Below are positions 44,478 to 53,860 of a stretch of 61,982 bases of DNA, in pieces. Every line of letters starts with the position of its first letter. Position 1 is the stretch's first letter. The notes under the pieces were generated by a model. That model worked only from the letters and a program-made list of their open reading frames with translations. It was not told the origin of the DNA and made no database searches. Both the position numbers and the translations under genes were made by a program. Location: NCBI RefSeq assembly GCF_903994035.1, contig NZ_CAJEWB010000002.1, forward strand, positions 1 to 61,982, in the 5' to 3' direction. Source of the DNA: Phocicoccus pinnipedialis. GTDB lineage: Bacteria > Bacillota > Bacilli > Staphylococcales > Salinicoccaceae.

Positions 44478-44936
44478 ATGAAGCTATTTGAAGTAACAGA
44501 AGACAAAATAGATGTTTTAAAATTTCACGACGCGCTTGTCAATTCACACCAAGGTGCCGTCGTAACATTCACTGGACACGTGCGCGAATGGACGAAAGGA
44601 ACGAGAACCGTACATCTAGAGTACGAGGCATATGTACCAATGGCTGAAAAGATGCTTTCACAAATTGGTGATGAGATCAGTGAAAAATGGCCCGGTGTTA
44701 AAACAGCAATCTGTCATAGAATCGGTAAGCTTGATCAAACAGAAGTTGCTGTAGTTGTTGTCACTTCAAGCCCACACCGACAGGACGGTTATCACGCAAA
44801 TATGTACGCAGTAGATAGACTTAAAGAAATTGTTCCAATATGGAAAAAAGAAATTTGGGAAGACGGCGAAGAGTGGATAGGCGATTCAAGACATTATCAC
44901 TCAAGCATTAATGAGGAGGATATTAATGGAAATTAA
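44478..44936 (+). CDS. moaE: Molybdopterin synthase catalytic subunit MoaE
   Basis: Large subunit of MPT synthase, which takes sulfur from MoaD thiocarboxylate. About 152 residues from ATG 44478 (an upstream in-frame ATG lies deep in mobB). It shows GAVVTFTGHVREWTKG near residue 28 (most homologues have GRTRG-type here), LEYEAYVPMAEKM and the SSPHRQDGYHA block with catalytic-region KKEIWEDGEEW. It overlaps moaD by 11 bases. Confidence 0.94.
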   Translation: MKLFEVTEDKIDVLKFHDALVNSHQGAVVTFTGHVREWTKGTRTVHLEYEAYVPMAEKMLSQIGDEISEKWPGVKTAICHRIGKLDQTEVAVVVVTSSPHRQDGYHANMYAVDRLKEIVPIWKKEIWEDGEEWIGDSRHYHSSINEEDINGN

Positions 44937-45159
44937 AATTTTTGCTGGCATCAAAGAAAAAATGGGTACGCCTGTAATTGAAATTCCAGCTGGAGATGAA
45001 ATTACAGTAGCAGAATTGAAAGATAGAATTCACATCGACTATCCAGAATTAGACGGTGAAGTGTTTCAAGTTGCAGTAAATGAAGCATTCCAAACGGATG
45101 ACTTTGTTGTTAAATCTGGAGATGTTGTTGCTTTGATTCCACCAGTGAGTGGTGGATGA
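44926..45159 (+). CDS. moaD: Molybdopterin synthase sulfur carrier subunit MoaD
   Basis: A 77-residue ubiquitin-like sulfur carrier ending in the required Gly-Gly (PPVSGG). ATG 44926 follows GAGGAGG. Its stop overlaps the mobA start. Confidence 0.95.
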   Translation: MEIKIFAGIKEKMGTPVIEIPAGDEITVAELKDRIHIDYPELDGEVFQVAVNEAFQTDDFVVKSGDVVALIPPVSGG

Positions 45160-45716
45160 TTGGTGTCATTTTAGCTGGAGGTAACTCTACACGCTTCGGT
45201 GAGGACAAATCGCTTTATAATTTGGACGGAGCTGCAATGTACAAGCACGTTGCGTCTAACTTAATTAATAGTGGGGTTTGTGATAAAATTGTAATCAGTA
45301 CAAACGAACGATTAAAGAGTGAGTTTAGTGAGTACGAAACGATTATTGATGAAGACAGGTATAGAGATCACGGTCCGCTATCGGGTATTTATTCAGTTGC
45401 AAAACGATATGTAGGGCACCCTCTACTTGTTGTTTCAACCGATACCCCATATGTTCCTAGTGTATGGTTACAGATTTTATCTGATATATATAAAAAAAAT
45501 GGGAAGACGGTTGTAACTAAAGGTAAACAATTACATCCATTAGTTGGGATATACCACGATCCAAATCTAGCTATGATATTAGAGGACCAACTAAATAGTA
45601 AACAATTGTCAATCAGGCAGTTTTTGAACAAGTTGGACTATATGATACTCGACATAGAAGCAGAACAACTTTCAGAATCAGATTTTAAAAATATTAATCA
45701 TAAATCGGATATATAA
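45156..45716 (+). CDS. mobA: Molybdenum cofactor guanylyltransferase MobA
   Basis: Transfers GMP to molybdopterin. The 186-residue nucleotidyltransferase has the N-terminal signature LAGGNSTRFGEDKSL (GG-x4-R/F-G-x-DK) and the metal-site VVSTDTPYVP near residue 90; Asp-Thr-Pro replaces the more usual Asp-Met/Cys-Pro. It overlaps moaD by four bases and precedes moaA by 15. Confidence 0.92.
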   Translation: MIGVILAGGNSTRFGEDKSLYNLDGAAMYKHVASNLINSGVCDKIVISTNERLKSEFSEYETIIDEDRYRDHGPLSGIYSVAKRYVGHPLLVVSTDTPYVPSVWLQILSDIYKKNGKTVVTKGKQLHPLVGIYHDPNLAMILEDQLNSKQLSIRQFLNKLDYMILDIEAEQLSESDFKNINHKSDI

Positions 45717-45731
45717 TAGGGAGGTAAGAGA

Positions 45732-46754
45732 ATGACGAAGACTGTTACAGATAAGTTCGGACGTCCAATTCGAGATCTTCGAATTTCTGTTACTGATAAA
45801 TGTAACTTTAGATGTCGTTACTGCATGCCTAAAGAAATATTCGGTGATGATTTTCAGTTTATGGGTCGCGAACAACTTCTAAATTTTGACGAGATCGAAA
45901 GAATATCTAAGATATATGCATCGCTTGGCGTTAAAAAACTACGTATCACTGGAGGAGAACCATTACTTCGTAGAGACCTAGATCAACTTATCGCTCGACT
46001 TAATAAAATCGAAGGTATTGAAGACATTGGCCTTACGACAAACGGACTACTCTTAAAAAAACACGGGCAAAAGCTTTATGAAGCTGGACTACGTCGCTTA
46101 AATATTTCATTAGATGCCATGGATGATGAGCTCTTTGGTTCAATAAACGACCGTGGAATCACTACGAGTCAAATACTTGAACAGATTGACTATGGGTTGT
46201 CATTAGGTTTCCAAATCAAAGTGAACATGGTCGTCCAAAAAGGGTTAAATGAACACGAAATTTTACCGATGGCACGTTACTTTAAAGAAAGACCAATTAC
46301 GCTGCGTTTCATAGAGTTCATGGATGTAGGGAATGATAATGGTTGGAATTTTGACAAAGTAGTCAGCAAAAAAGAGATTTTAGAAATATTAGAAACAGAA
46401 TTTAAACTATCGCCATTAGATCCTGCATACTATGGTGAAGTGGCGAAAGTATACAAACATGACGACGCAGAATCGTACCTTGGATTTATCACAAGTGTAT
46501 CTGAAAGCTTCTGTTCAACATGTACGCGCGCACGACTGTCATCTGATGGTAAATTCTATGGATGTCTCTTTGCGGTTGATGGCTTTGACATCAAGAAATT
46601 AATGAGAGAAGGCATATCTGATGAAGAACTGACAGATGTTGTCACAGGTGTTTGGGAGAAACGCGATGACAGATACTCAGAAATCAGACATGAAATTTCT
46701 GAAGAACGTCGTAATGCACGCAAAAAAATCAACATGAGCTACATCGGTGGTTAA
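45732..46754 (+). CDS. moaA: GTP 3',8-cyclase MoaA (radical SAM)
   Basis: First step of molybdenum cofactor synthesis. The 340-residue radical SAM protein has the N-terminal cluster Cys24, Cys28, Cys31 (CNFRCRYC), the SAM-binding GGEPLLR, and a C-terminal second cluster in [18 protein letters not shown]. The essential C-terminal Gly-Gly (YIGG) is intact. AGGGAGG precedes the ATG. It is the last gene of the cluster, closed by a terminator at 46760. Confidence 0.97.
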   Translation: MTKTVTDKFGRPIRDLRISVTDKCNFRCRYCMPKEIFGDDFQFMGREQLLNFDEIERISKIYASLGVKKLRITGGEPLLRRDLDQLIARLNKIEGIEDIGLTTNGLLLKKHGQKLYEAGLRRLNISLDAMDDELFGSINDRGITTSQILEQIDYGLSLGFQIKVNMVVQKGLNEHEILPMARYFKERPITLRFIEFMDVGNDNGWNFDKVVSKKEILEILETEFKLSPLDPAYYGEVAKVYKHDDAESYLGFITSVSESFCSTCTRARLSSDGKFYGCLFAVDGFDIKKLMREGISDEELTDVVTGVWEKRDDRYSEIRHEISEERRNARKKINMSYIGG

Positions 46755-46759
46755 GTTTT

Positions 46760-46785
46760 AACGTGAGCATGCTCACGTTTTTTAT
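46760..46785 (+). terminator. Terminator of the molybdenum cofactor operon
   Basis: A perfect 20-base palindrome (AACGTGAG-CATG-CTCACGTT) followed by a T-run, 14 bases before the ribosome-binding region of the next gene; partial read-through is possible. Confidence 0.85.
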
Positions 46786-46799
46786 TTTGGAGGCTATAG

Positions 46800-48332
46800 A
46801 TGAAATTAGAATTAACAAAAAAACAAACACTCGTTTACACGCTGATTTCTGTACTTGCGACAGGGAGTTACCTCCTGTTTGGACATTATATTTCTACATT
46901 TTTAGACGCATTAATCATAGAACATACAACTTCCAACACGATTTTTTATATGGCGTTAGCATTTATTTTATTTATGACCTTTGATTTTTTCTATAAAAAT
47001 TATACGGGTCGTGTATCGACGAATGTTGTGTCGAATTACGGTCAAATGATTATTGACGATATTCATGTGAGGAGTGCGCAAGAAAGTGAGCGCACCATGA
47101 ACCGCCTTTTTGTTCATTTGGACAAATACAGACCATATCTAACACAATTCGTTCCTACGATCATTAACACAGTTGTGAAGGTAGTCATGATCATTGCTGT
47201 ATTAATTTATGTCGACTGGATTGCAGCACTAATTTTAATTATTTCAGCACCATTTATTCCATTATTTTATATCTTAGTTGGACTTAGAACACAAGATGAA
47301 GCAAAGAAAAAAGCAGACGAGTTCGATGAGATGGGAACACTTTTCCTAAACTTGATTCGTGGGAAGAAAACAATTCATTATACGGAAAGTGAGCAAGCCG
47401 TTGAAAAAGCTTTAGATAAAAGCAACGTACAGTTTTTAAAGACAACAATGGAGATATTAAAGTACGCCTTTCAATCGACAATGATGCTCGAGTTTATTAC
47501 GATACTTGGTATTGGTCTTGTGGCCTTAGAAGTAGGGCTCCGTATTATCATCTTTAAAGATATTTCTTTCTACACAGCATTTTATGTACTGTTTTTATCA
47601 CCATTATTCTACAGTGGCCTAAAGGTTATGGGAACAGAATTCCATAATGGTAAAACAGCCTTAGCGCATAAAGAAAAGTTAGAAGAATACATCTCAGTAA
47701 GCAATAAAGAATACCGTGAAAAAGGCGATACTCTTGCATTGAATGATGTGACACTAACAGTGCCGAGAGTTATTTTAGATAATGAGAGTATCAAGTTTCC
47801 GAAAACTGGACTTGTTGCTATAACAGGCCAATCCGGTGTTGGTAAGAGTACGCTCTTACGCGCGTTACTCGGTCTTCATCGACCAGATGAGGGGACAATT
47901 ACGGTACCGAGTTACAACATGGATTACATTTCTGATACATTGTATTTATCTGACACAACAATTTACGAATTTTTAGGCTGTGGAGAGGAAGAGACGATTA
48001 AGTCGGTACTCAGAGACCTCGGTCTCTTCTTTAGTATTTACAATTTAGAAAATGGCATTCACACATACATTAAAAATAACAACATACCGCTTTCCGGTGG
48101 GGAAATTGTGAGGCTGAAGCTTGCTAGAGTAATCATTCGTAGACCGGACGTCATCCTGATGGATGAACCGACAGAGTTTTTAGATTCTAGAACAGAAGCA
48201 CTCGTGTTAGAGAAATTATATGAATTAAAAAAAGAATGTCTCATCGTGGCGGTTGTGCACAGACGACAACTATTAAGTTATAGTGACGTCCACTACGAAT
48301 ATAAAAACAATGAAATTAGGAGGGTGAGATAA
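46800..48332 (+). CDS. CydD-like ABC exporter half-transporter
   Basis: 510 residues: a six-helix exporter domain (to about residue 290) with APFIPLFYILVG typical of CydD, followed by an ATPase domain with Walker A GQSGVGKST, signature PLSGGEIVRLKLARV, Walker B VILMDEPTEFLD and switch VVHRRQLL. Full-length CydD is ~570-590 residues, so this is a short form. It begins after TGGAGG, 15 bases past the moa terminator, and its stop overlaps the cydC-like ATG. The CydDC complex exports thiols or supports haem insertion into cytochrome bd; no cydAB is nearby, so this role is inference. Confidence 0.78.
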   Translation: MKLELTKKQTLVYTLISVLATGSYLLFGHYISTFLDALIIEHTTSNTIFYMALAFILFMTFDFFYKNYTGRVSTNVVSNYGQMIIDDIHVRSAQESERTMNRLFVHLDKYRPYLTQFVPTIINTVVKVVMIIAVLIYVDWIAALILIISAPFIPLFYILVGLRTQDEAKKKADEFDEMGTLFLNLIRGKKTIHYTESEQAVEKALDKSNVQFLKTTMEILKYAFQSTMMLEFITILGIGLVALEVGLRIIIFKDISFYTAFYVLFLSPLFYSGLKVMGTEFHNGKTALAHKEKLEEYISVSNKEYREKGDTLALNDVTLTVPRVILDNESIKFPKTGLVAITGQSGVGKSTLLRALLGLHRPDEGTITVPSYNMDYISDTLYLSDTTIYEFLGCGEEETIKSVLRDLGLFFSIYNLENGIHTYIKNNNIPLSGGEIVRLKLARVIIRRPDVILMDEPTEFLDSRTEALVLEKLYELKKECLIVAVVHRRQLLSYSDVHYEYKNNEIRRVR

Positions 48333-49888
48333 TGACTTTCTTTAAAAATGAACGTTCACGCGTACTCCTAAGCATTGTTCTCGGAATCATAGGTGGGCTG
48401 GTCGGAATTTCAATTTTTGGATTGAGTGGATACATGATAAGTCTCAGCTATTTTGAACCACCGTTATTCATTATCATCCTAATCATCGTTGTCATTAAAC
48501 TGTTTGGTATGGCAAAAGGTGTTTTTAGGTATTTTGAACGATTGTTTTCGCATGAAGCAACATTCGAGCTGATTAACAGTTTACGCAAGAATTATTTTAA
48601 AGATAGTATTCATAGTGAAGAGGAGACAAATCACGAGTGGTTTGTCTCTCGATTGAACACACACTTTGAACGTATTGAGGATTATTACATTCGTATTATT
48701 TATCCGTTCATGACGACTGCACTAATTGCCATTATTTTGACGTTACTCGCATTCATAGTGAATATTAAGCTAGTCTTAATCATGGTCGTATTTACTCTTA
48801 TAACGCTTATCGTTATTCCGTTTCTGTTTCAAAATAAATTTAAAGTTTTAGATGAAGAAAACAACACCAAACTGGATCAGTTATATATGGCGATGTATCA
48901 CCTTATTCATGGGTTTACAGACTTATATGTATCCAATCGTATTAAAGATAAAAAACACGATACACTTGAGATGTTCAAAGACCTAAATGAAATCGAGCGT
49001 AAACGCATGAAGACAGAAAGTATTATGGTGTTTGTCACACAAGTGTTTCAGATTGTTGCAATTGTAACAATCATTTTATCATTAGAACATACACATGCAT
49101 TATATTTACCCATGCTCGTCTTACTTTTCTTAAACTTCGCGGAAATCGTATTTCCGATCTTAAGACCAGCCGCTGAATACAAAAACGTAAAAGCGTCGCT
49201 TACTGAAGTTGAAAAGAAGCCGAGTGACATGCAAATAATGACTGAAAAAATTGTTTTAGAAAATCATTCATTTAGGTATGAAGGTTCTAAGCGTGACGCA
49301 TTATATGGCGTGAACTTTAAAGTCGCACCTGGAGAAAAACACGTGATTATTGGACCAAGCGGTTCGGGTAAAACAACTCTATTAAACCAATTATTGCGTA
49401 CGAAATCAGCATCTGTAATGCCACAGTTCCTTGACTTTTATAACGCGACAATACATGAAAACGTCACGATGTTCGGGGCTAATGATGCAACTGAAAAGGA
49501 AGTGAATGCACTTTTAGAGGAATACAAATTGTCAGCAGTAAAGAGTGATACTCATATGTATTACACGCATCACATGTCAACAGGTGAACAAAAAAGATTG
49601 CAGATTATCCGAATGTTATTAGAAGATAAAAACATATGGATCTTAGATGAACCAACAGCAGGACTCTCAGCTGAACTCTCTAAAAAAGTATGGGATACCG
49701 TGATGAGTCAAGAGACTGTTATCGTTGCGACTCATGACTTAAGTCATCTCGAAGCATTTGATTTTATACACTATATAGAGAATGGAAGAGTATTAGAAAC
49801 ATTGAAAGTGGAAGAGGCTATGAAGCCGGATACACACATTTATGAAGCAGTACAAAATTTTAATGAATTAATTCAGACATTAGAATAA
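48332..49888 (+). CDS. CydC-like ABC exporter half-transporter
   Basis: 518 residues: an exporter transmembrane domain with GVFRYFERLFSHEATFELINSLR, a hallmark of CydC, then an ATPase domain with Walker A GPSGSGKTT, Q-loop VMPQFLDF, an unusual signature MSTGEQKRLQ, Walker B IWILDEPTAGLS and switch His in VATHDLSHLE. The D-loop aspartate is replaced by serine (AGLS). It starts at the stop of the CydD-like gene, so the two are translationally coupled and presumably form a heterodimer. Confidence 0.78.
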   Translation: MTFFKNERSRVLLSIVLGIIGGLVGISIFGLSGYMISLSYFEPPLFIIILIIVVIKLFGMAKGVFRYFERLFSHEATFELINSLRKNYFKDSIHSEEETNHEWFVSRLNTHFERIEDYYIRIIYPFMTTALIAIILTLLAFIVNIKLVLIMVVFTLITLIVIPFLFQNKFKVLDEENNTKLDQLYMAMYHLIHGFTDLYVSNRIKDKKHDTLEMFKDLNEIERKRMKTESIMVFVTQVFQIVAIVTIILSLEHTHALYLPMLVLLFLNFAEIVFPILRPAAEYKNVKASLTEVEKKPSDMQIMTEKIVLENHSFRYEGSKRDALYGVNFKVAPGEKHVIIGPSGSGKTTLLNQLLRTKSASVMPQFLDFYNATIHENVTMFGANDATEKEVNALLEEYKLSAVKSDTHMYYTHHMSTGEQKRLQIIRMLLEDKNIWILDEPTAGLSAELSKKVWDTVMSQETVIVATHDLSHLEAFDFIHYIENGRVLETLKVEEAMKPDTHIYEAVQNFNELIQTLE

Positions 49889-49905
49889 TATTTTACAAAG
49901 TTTTA

Positions 49906-50057
49906 TGGTAAAATATGATTAATTATGGACGTGGGGTGACATTCGTTGGGAAGGCGCATTTAAAACTTAAAGTAGCATATCAAAACAGCATTAAAACGTA
50001 CGCGTCTTTCTGGCGCGTGTCAAATTTCTGGAGGTGAATCCCTTTTAAGGGAGAGTA
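49906..50057 (+). promoter_or_regulatory. Extended -10 promoter and ~137-nt structured leader of the CorC-type gene
   Basis: TGGTAAAAT (49906-49914) is an extended -10, placing the start near 49921 and leaving a long untranslated leader. It contains a hairpin ACGCG / CGCGT (50000-50018, nine-base loop) and a second inverted repeat TCCCTT / AAGGGA (50039-50052) that includes the only visible ribosome binding site (AAGGGAG). Occlusion of the start by this second hairpin suggests post-initiation control. I could not fit the leader to M-box, yybP-ykoY or ydaO patterns. Confidence 0.4.
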
Positions 50058-51398
50058 TTGGAAACGACCACGATATTAAATTTTGTATTATTTGTAGCAT
50101 TAATTGCATTGACGATGATTTTTGTCGGATCAGAGTTCGCATTTGTTAAAGCGAGAATGTCTAGAATTGAAGCATTGATAGATGATGGGAACAAGAAAGC
50201 GGAACGTGTTAAAAACATGATGATAAATCTTGACTATTATCTTTCTGCTTGTCAGTTGGGTATTACGGTGACTGCATTAGGACTGGGTTGGATTGGTGAA
50301 TCTACATTTGCATCGGTAATTATACCAATTTTAGAATTGTTCAATATACCATCGCACTTAACACTACCAATTACTATCGCGGCTTCATTCGTGATTGTGA
50401 CATTCTTACACGTCGTTGTAGGTGAACTTGCACCTAAAACAGTTGCGATTCAATATGCAGAAAAAATGGCACTTTTATTCTCAGGACCGTTATACTTCTT
50501 TGGTGTCATAATGAAACCATTCATTTGGTTGATGAACGGAACTGCACGTGCGCTCGTACGTTTAATAGGTATTAAAGAAATGGCTACAGAACAAGCTCAT
50601 TCTGAAGAAGAATTAAAAATCATCATGACACAAAGTTATCAAAGCGGTGAAATTAACCAAACTGAGCTTGCATACATGCAAAACATTTTCTCATTCGATG
50701 AGAGAATGGCCAAAGATATAATGGTACCTAGGACTCAAATGATCACACTTCAACAACCTGTTACAATCGACGATGTACTTGAGGTTGTTAAAGAACATAG
50801 CTACACGAGATATCCAGTTACAGACTCGAGTGGAGACAAAGACCAGATTGTTGGGTTTATTAATGTGCGTGAGTTCTTAACGAATCATATATCTAAAGAA
50901 ATTAGCGAAACAAACGAATTCATACATGAATTACCTGTTATCACGGAAGTTTCAAGAATCAGTGATGCCCTTGTAAAAATGCAGCGCGAACGTGTTCATA
51001 TCGCCCTCATCATTGATGAGTACGGTGGAACAGCAGGTATGATTACTATGGAAGATATATTAGAAGAAATCGTCGGAGAAATCCGTGACGAATTTGACGA
51101 AGATGAAGAGCCGGATATCGTGAAAGTTGAAAACGATATTTACCATATCAATGGACGCGTTTTACTCGACTCACTTGAAGAAGAATTCGGAATTGAATTC
51201 GATGAAAGTGAAGACATCGATACAATTGGTGGATGGCTACAAAGTATCAATCCGAATATCCAAGCAAATAGCTATGTAAATACTAAAAACGATAAATGGA
51301 TTGTACTCGACGTCGAAAACCACACAATCAATAAAGTTTCGTACTTAAGAAACTATAATAAAATCGCAACAATCGATCAAGAATTAAAAGAGGAATAA
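50058..51398 (+). CDS. HlyC/CorC (CNNM-CBS) family divalent-cation transporter-like protein
   Basis: 446 residues: an N-terminal DUF21/CNNM membrane domain with about four hydrophobic segments (to about residue 150), a CBS pair (about 205-330; [35 protein letters not shown]) and a C-terminal CorC_HlyC domain (about 350-435). Homologues include staphylococcal MpfA and Bacillus YhdP-type proteins, linked to magnesium efflux. The start is TTG 50058, since an in-frame stop (50046-50048) excludes anything upstream; the non-AUG start and hairpin-embedded binding site suggest weak or regulated translation. Confidence 0.88.
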   Translation: METTTILNFVLFVALIALTMIFVGSEFAFVKARMSRIEALIDDGNKKAERVKNMMINLDYYLSACQLGITVTALGLGWIGESTFASVIIPILELFNIPSHLTLPITIAASFVIVTFLHVVVGELAPKTVAIQYAEKMALLFSGPLYFFGVIMKPFIWLMNGTARALVRLIGIKEMATEQAHSEEELKIIMTQSYQSGEINQTELAYMQNIFSFDERMAKDIMVPRTQMITLQQPVTIDDVLEVVKEHSYTRYPVTDSSGDKDQIVGFINVREFLTNHISKEISETNEFIHELPVITEVSRISDALVKMQRERVHIALIIDEYGGTAGMITMEDILEEIVGEIRDEFDEDEEPDIVKVENDIYHINGRVLLDSLEEEFGIEFDESEDIDTIGGWLQSINPNIQANSYVNTKNDKWIVLDVENHTINKVSYLRNYNKIATIDQELKEE

Positions 51399-51402
51399 GA
51401 TG

Positions 51403-51436
51403 AAAGGCCCTTGAAGAAGTTCAAGGGCCTTTTTTT
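51403..51436 (+). terminator. Terminator of the CorC-type gene
   Basis: A 13-bp perfect stem AAAGGCCCTTGAA / TTCAAGGGCCTTT, loop GAAG, then T-run. Confidence 0.93.
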
Positions 51437-51577
51437 AGTGTCATATAGCGTATTTTTATTAAATAAAAACGAGAAGAACTTCTTGTTTTAAACATAAAAA
51501 GATGCGTGTCAAAGTCATCTTAAATCCAATAATATCCGAAACATTATCTATCAATTATGATGCCAATGAAAGACTTC

Positions 51578-51609
51578 AAAAAAAGCGATACTCAACAGAG
51601 TATCGCTTT
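51578..51609 (-). terminator. Terminator of the GlsB/YeaQ gene
   Basis: A 12-bp stem AAAGCGATACTC / GAGTATCGCTTT with loop AACA. On the minus strand it is followed by a T-run (plus-strand A-run 51578-51584). Confidence 0.9.
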
Positions 51610-51641
51610 ATAATTACATATTTAAATATTTACAAGACTGT

Positions 51642-51893
51642 TTAGTTTTTGCGCATGCGTCCAAAAATAAATGACACAATTAGAATTAAGATAATTGCAC
51701 CTATGATTGTACCGATAATACTCATGCCACCAACTGTTGGTCCAAAGTTCAGACCTAACGAGTTACCGATAGCCGAACCGACAATACCAGCAATGATGTT
51801 ACCAACTACACCACCTGGGATATCTCTGCTAACGATTAAGCCTGCAAGCCATCCTAAGAGACCACCGACAATAATTGTCCATATCCAACCCAT
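51642..51893 (-). CDS. GlsB/YeaQ/YmgE family small membrane stress protein
   Basis: 83 residues, three glycine-rich hydrophobic segments (about 3-20, 28-48 and 57-78) with GWLAGLI and GGVVGNIIAGIVGSAIG typical of the transglycosylase-associated protein family. AAGGGGGAG precedes the minus-strand ATG. A SigB-type promoter lies 37-63 bases upstream, matching the known stress induction of this family in staphylococci. Biochemical function is unknown. Confidence 0.93.
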   Translation of the reverse strand: MGWIWTIIVGGLLGWLAGLIVSRDIPGGVVGNIIAGIVGSAIGNSLGLNFGPTVGGMSIIGTIIGAIILILIVSFIFGRMRKN

Positions 51894-51930
51894 AGTATTT
51901 CTCCCCCTTTAACTTTTCATATAGTTAGTA

Positions 51931-51956
51931 ATTCCCACGTATGTTTCTAATTAAAC
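51931..51956 (-). promoter_or_regulatory. SigB-type promoter of the GlsB/YeaQ gene
   Basis: On the minus strand GTTTAA (51951-51956), a 14-bp spacer and GGGAAT (51931-51936) match GTTTAA-N12-15-GGGWAT. The spacer length equals that of the candidate at 37252-37277. Confidence 0.7.
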
Positions 51957-51968
51957 ATTTTTTTGAAA

Positions 51969-53126
51969 TTATTTTTTTATAAATCGCATAATTAGGAATG
52001 CAACGAGGGAAAGTGCTGCTGAAACAGCACTGATGATATAAATTGAACTATAACCTAAATAATTCGCAACGAATCCGAATGACAGCGCCCCAAGTCCGAC
52101 ACCGATATCAAAAGCTGAGAAAAACGTTGCGTTTGCCATACCACGTCGATTTAAAGCCGCACGCTGGACGGAGTATGCTTGTAACGCTGGTTGCACGAGA
52201 CCGAATCCAAAACCGTAAAGTATTGCTGCAACATATAACATTGTAGGTGTCGTCATGATAGATAAAATGACCATAGCAATGACGATGAGTACAATTCCTG
52301 GTATAAACACAACAACCATACCGCGTCGGTCATACAGTTGTCCTGCGAATAGCCGAGTAGATAAAAGACTGAGCGCATAAATTACGAAATAAATTTGCAC
52401 ACTACTTGAATCAAATCCAAGTTCAAATGTATAGGGTGGTAGAAATGTTGCGATTCCACCAAACGTAAATGTCACAAAAAATAGAAGAATAGCTGCCGGA
52501 ATCGCAGTCATTTCCAAAACATCAAATGTCAGTGTTTTTGTGTGATCTTCAGGCGCTGGTTTTACATATTTAATTGTAGAAGCGAGAAGTAGTCCGATGA
52601 GTGTGATCGATCCACAGATAAGAAATAAGGATTTAAAGCTGATATGATCGACTAAAAATAAACCGAACGCTGGACCAATTGCAAGTGCTAAGTTACCACT
52701 TACTCCAAAGAAACCGAGACCTTCACCGCGTCTCTCAGCAGGAACTAAATCAGTTGCGATTGTCCCTGTGGCAGTTGTTGTTAACCCCCAACCGATTCCT
52801 TGAATGATTCGAACAATGAGCAGTAATGAGAGTGTCACACTGAATGCAAGTGAATACAGTGAACCGACGAGTATAATCAGACCGCCAATAAATACGGGTC
52901 CGCGTCCGATTGAGTCGAGTAATTGACCGCCTATAGGTCTTAAAAACAATGCACTAAACGTAAAAATTCCTACGATGAGCCCGACATAGCGATTATCCAG
53001 TCCAATTTCTTGAATAAATAATGGGAGTGTAGGTAATGTCATTTGGAATGCAGCGAATAGAAAAAAATTTACGAATAGTATCGTAATAAAATCTTTAGTC
53101 CAAATTGGTGGCTTATGGGAATCCAT
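51969..53126 (-). CDS. Major facilitator superfamily transporter
   Basis: 385 residues with about 12 hydrophobic segments. Motif A GQLLDSIGRGPVF (about residue 68) and a motif C-like GFFGVSGNLALAIGPAFG (about 138) are clear, placing it among drug:proton antiporter-like MFS proteins. It is monocistronic on the minus strand between the SigB promoter of the GlsB gene and the divergent pabA. Substrate unknown. Confidence 0.85.
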   Translation of the reverse strand: MDSHKPPIWTKDFITILFVNFFLFAAFQMTLPTLPLFIQEIGLDNRYVGLIVGIFTFSALFLRPIGGQLLDSIGRGPVFIGGLIILVGSLYSLAFSVTLSLLLIVRIIQGIGWGLTTTATGTIATDLVPAERRGEGLGFFGVSGNLALAIGPAFGLFLVDHISFKSLFLICGSITLIGLLLASTIKYVKPAPEDHTKTLTFDVLEMTAIPAAILLFFVTFTFGGIATFLPPYTFELGFDSSSVQIYFVIYALSLLSTRLFAGQLYDRRGMVVVFIPGIVLIVIAMVILSIMTTPTMLYVAAILYGFGFGLVQPALQAYSVQRAALNRRGMANATFFSAFDIGVGLGALSFGFVANYLGYSSIYIISAVSAALSLVAFLIMRFIKK

Positions 53127-53278
53127 AATTACGCTCCTTTCATATTATTCAGAAGTTTAATGAATACTATTTTACATGTTTAGAAATTAAAATACACTTT
53201 TTGAAATCGTCAAAATTATTTTTAAAAAAAGACTGAATCATATATGATTGAAGTATATAAAAATTTAGAGGTATTAAT

Positions 53279-53860
53279 ATGAATGTATTAATGATAGATA
53301 ACTACGATAGCTTTACGTATAACTTGGTGCACTATTTAGAGTCCAACCCATTTGACGTAGGTATCGTTGTCGTGCAACCGCACGAATTAAATACAGATTT
53401 AATTGATAAATACGATATCATTGGTGTGATTATTTCTCCAGGACCATCCCATCCAAAGGATCGTCCAGAAGTGATTGAATTCGTGAAAAAAATATACTAT
53501 AATCTCCCGGTTTTCGGAATTTGCCTTGGTCATCAAATGTTATGGCATATGACAGGGGGCCGAGTTGAACGTGGAGAGCGTCCTATACATGGTGCAACAT
53601 ACGACGTAACGCACGATGGAAAGTTTATTTACAAAAATATTCCAAGTCCAGTGCTATCTACACGATATCATAGCTTAGTGTGTATTGGAAAAAACGAAGA
53701 GTTTGAAATTGTCGGTGAAACAAATGGTGTATGCATGGCCATTCGGCATAAAAATTTACCTTTATTTGGCGTACAATATCACCCGGAGTCCATACTTTCT
53801 GAGTACGGTCACGAACAACTATATAACTTTATCGAAATTGCATTGGAGGAGAGAAAGTGA
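53279..53860 (+). CDS. pabA: Aminodeoxychorismate synthase glutamine amidotransferase PabA
   Basis: Supplies ammonia from glutamine for 4-amino-4-deoxychorismate, a folate precursor. The 193-residue class I amidotransferase has ISPGPSHP, the catalytic cysteine in VFGICLGHQM, and VQYHPESILSEYG with the catalytic His-x-Glu. It could also serve anthranilate synthase, but the coupled pabBC gene (four-base overlap) supports the folate role. TAGAGGT precedes the ATG. Confidence 0.92.
   Translation: MNVLMIDNYDSFTYNLVHYLESNPFDVGIVVVQPHELNTDLIDKYDIIGVIISPGPSHPKDRPEVIEFVKKIYYNLPVFGICLGHQMLWHMTGGRVERGERPIHGATYDVTHDGKFIYKNIPSPVLSTRYHSLVCIGKNEEFEIVGETNGVCMAIRHKNLPLFGVQYHPESILSEYGHEQLYNFIEIALEERK

Noticed and set aside
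49921-50057. Known ion riboswitch (M-box, yybP-ykoY) or ydaO in the CorC-type leader
   Set aside because: The conserved core strings of these classes are not present; only unclassified hairpins can be supported.
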